Shown in pieces: positions 63,967 to 64,000 of a DNA stretch of 64,000 nt. Numbering within the stretch: position 1 is the first letter of the stretch; every line of letters begins with the position of its first letter. A program made the translations under genes and the position numbers. The stretch is taken from positions 124,001-188,000 of the forward strand of contig CAWJFW010000008.1 in the NCBI GenBank assembly GCA_963842305.1, given 5' to 3'. The notes beneath the pieces are model-generated. The model worked only from the letters and a program-made list of their open reading frames with translations, did no database searches and was not told where the DNA came from. Origin of the DNA: JAIBJN01 sp963842305. GTDB taxonomy: Bacteria > Actinomycetota > Thermoleophilia > Gaiellales > Gaiellaceae.

Positions 63967-64000
63967 TCAGGCCCCCGGCTTGTAGATCATGACGACGAGC
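63967..64000 (-). CDS. 3' end of a gene entering from the right edge
   Basis: Minus-strand frame reads LVVMIYKPGA and ends at TGA (63969-63967), 2 bases before the start of the next membrane protein gene. Only 10 codons, so no family can be given; the close spacing suggests the same operon. Confidence 0.4.
   Translation of the reverse strand, partial: LVVMIYKPGA

Overview
The window reads as chromosomal DNA of a very GC-rich actinobacterium. The evidence is the SARP/BTAD regulators, the Ser/Thr kinase with STAND and WD40 domains, the LytR C-terminal domain protein, many P450s, frequent GTG/TTG starts and short ATGA/GTGA overlaps. A deep-branching soil lineage such as Thermoleophilia/Gaiellales is my best guess from gene content; it is not proven. 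There are no phage, transposase or CRISPR genes. One tRNA gene, tRNA-Thr(CGU), is present.

Layout. 1-6.5 kb (+): a tightly overlapped catabolic operon of HpaB-type monooxygenase (cut by the window edge), acetoacetate-decarboxylase-like protein, SDR, aldehyde dehydrogenase, P450, HpaC-type flavin reductase and a 71-aa protein. 6.5-19.3 kb: a signalling block. It holds a membrane-spanning SARP with beta-propeller and ligand-binding domains, a 1502-aa kinase-STAND-WD40 protein, a SARP-USP fusion, a SARP remnant, a small secreted repeat protein, a vanadium-haloperoxidase-like enzyme and a TolB-like protein. Their promoters share direct repeats with an 11-bp period, the geometry of SARP operators. 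19.3-27.5 kb: a minus-strand permease / glutamine-synthetase-like / DUF3156-like operon, divergent from an SDR / nitrilase / FAD oxidoreductase / P450 operon. From about 17.97 to 25.71 kb seven consecutive genes carry single-base frameshifts, while the rest of the window has none.

27.5-40.3 kb: a MetE-like protein, quinone reductase and BTAD regulator (minus strand), secreted propeller and Fn3-like proteins, an HD-GYP/LuxR regulator, a methyltransferase, a dimethylglycine/sarcosine-dehydrogenase-like FAD-GcvT enzyme, a choline-kinase-like protein and a secreted protein. 40.3-46.6 kb: a PQ-loop-like membrane protein and TetR regulator flanking a large palindrome, then a mosaic around tRNA-Thr. 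In this mosaic a 3'-half copy and a 5'-half copy of the tRNA lie on either side of the intact gene, and both break at the same four bases of the anticodon loop. They bracket an aldo/keto reductase segment and an RTX-repeat protein. 46.6-64 kb: mostly housekeeping, with DUF4389-like protein, HerA-like ATPase, RicT/YaaT, HolB, Tmk, sugar epimerase, LytR_C protein, HemE, HemH, a methyltransferase, a second RTX-like protein, aconitase, a DsbA-like plus VKOR oxidative-folding pair, rhodanese and a membrane protein.

Main candidate for something new: the 6.5-19 kb circuit. It resembles a domain-reshuffled AfsK/AfsR system (the STAND module is on the kinase, and the SARPs carry sensor or USP domains instead), with its probable operators visible in front of the local targets.
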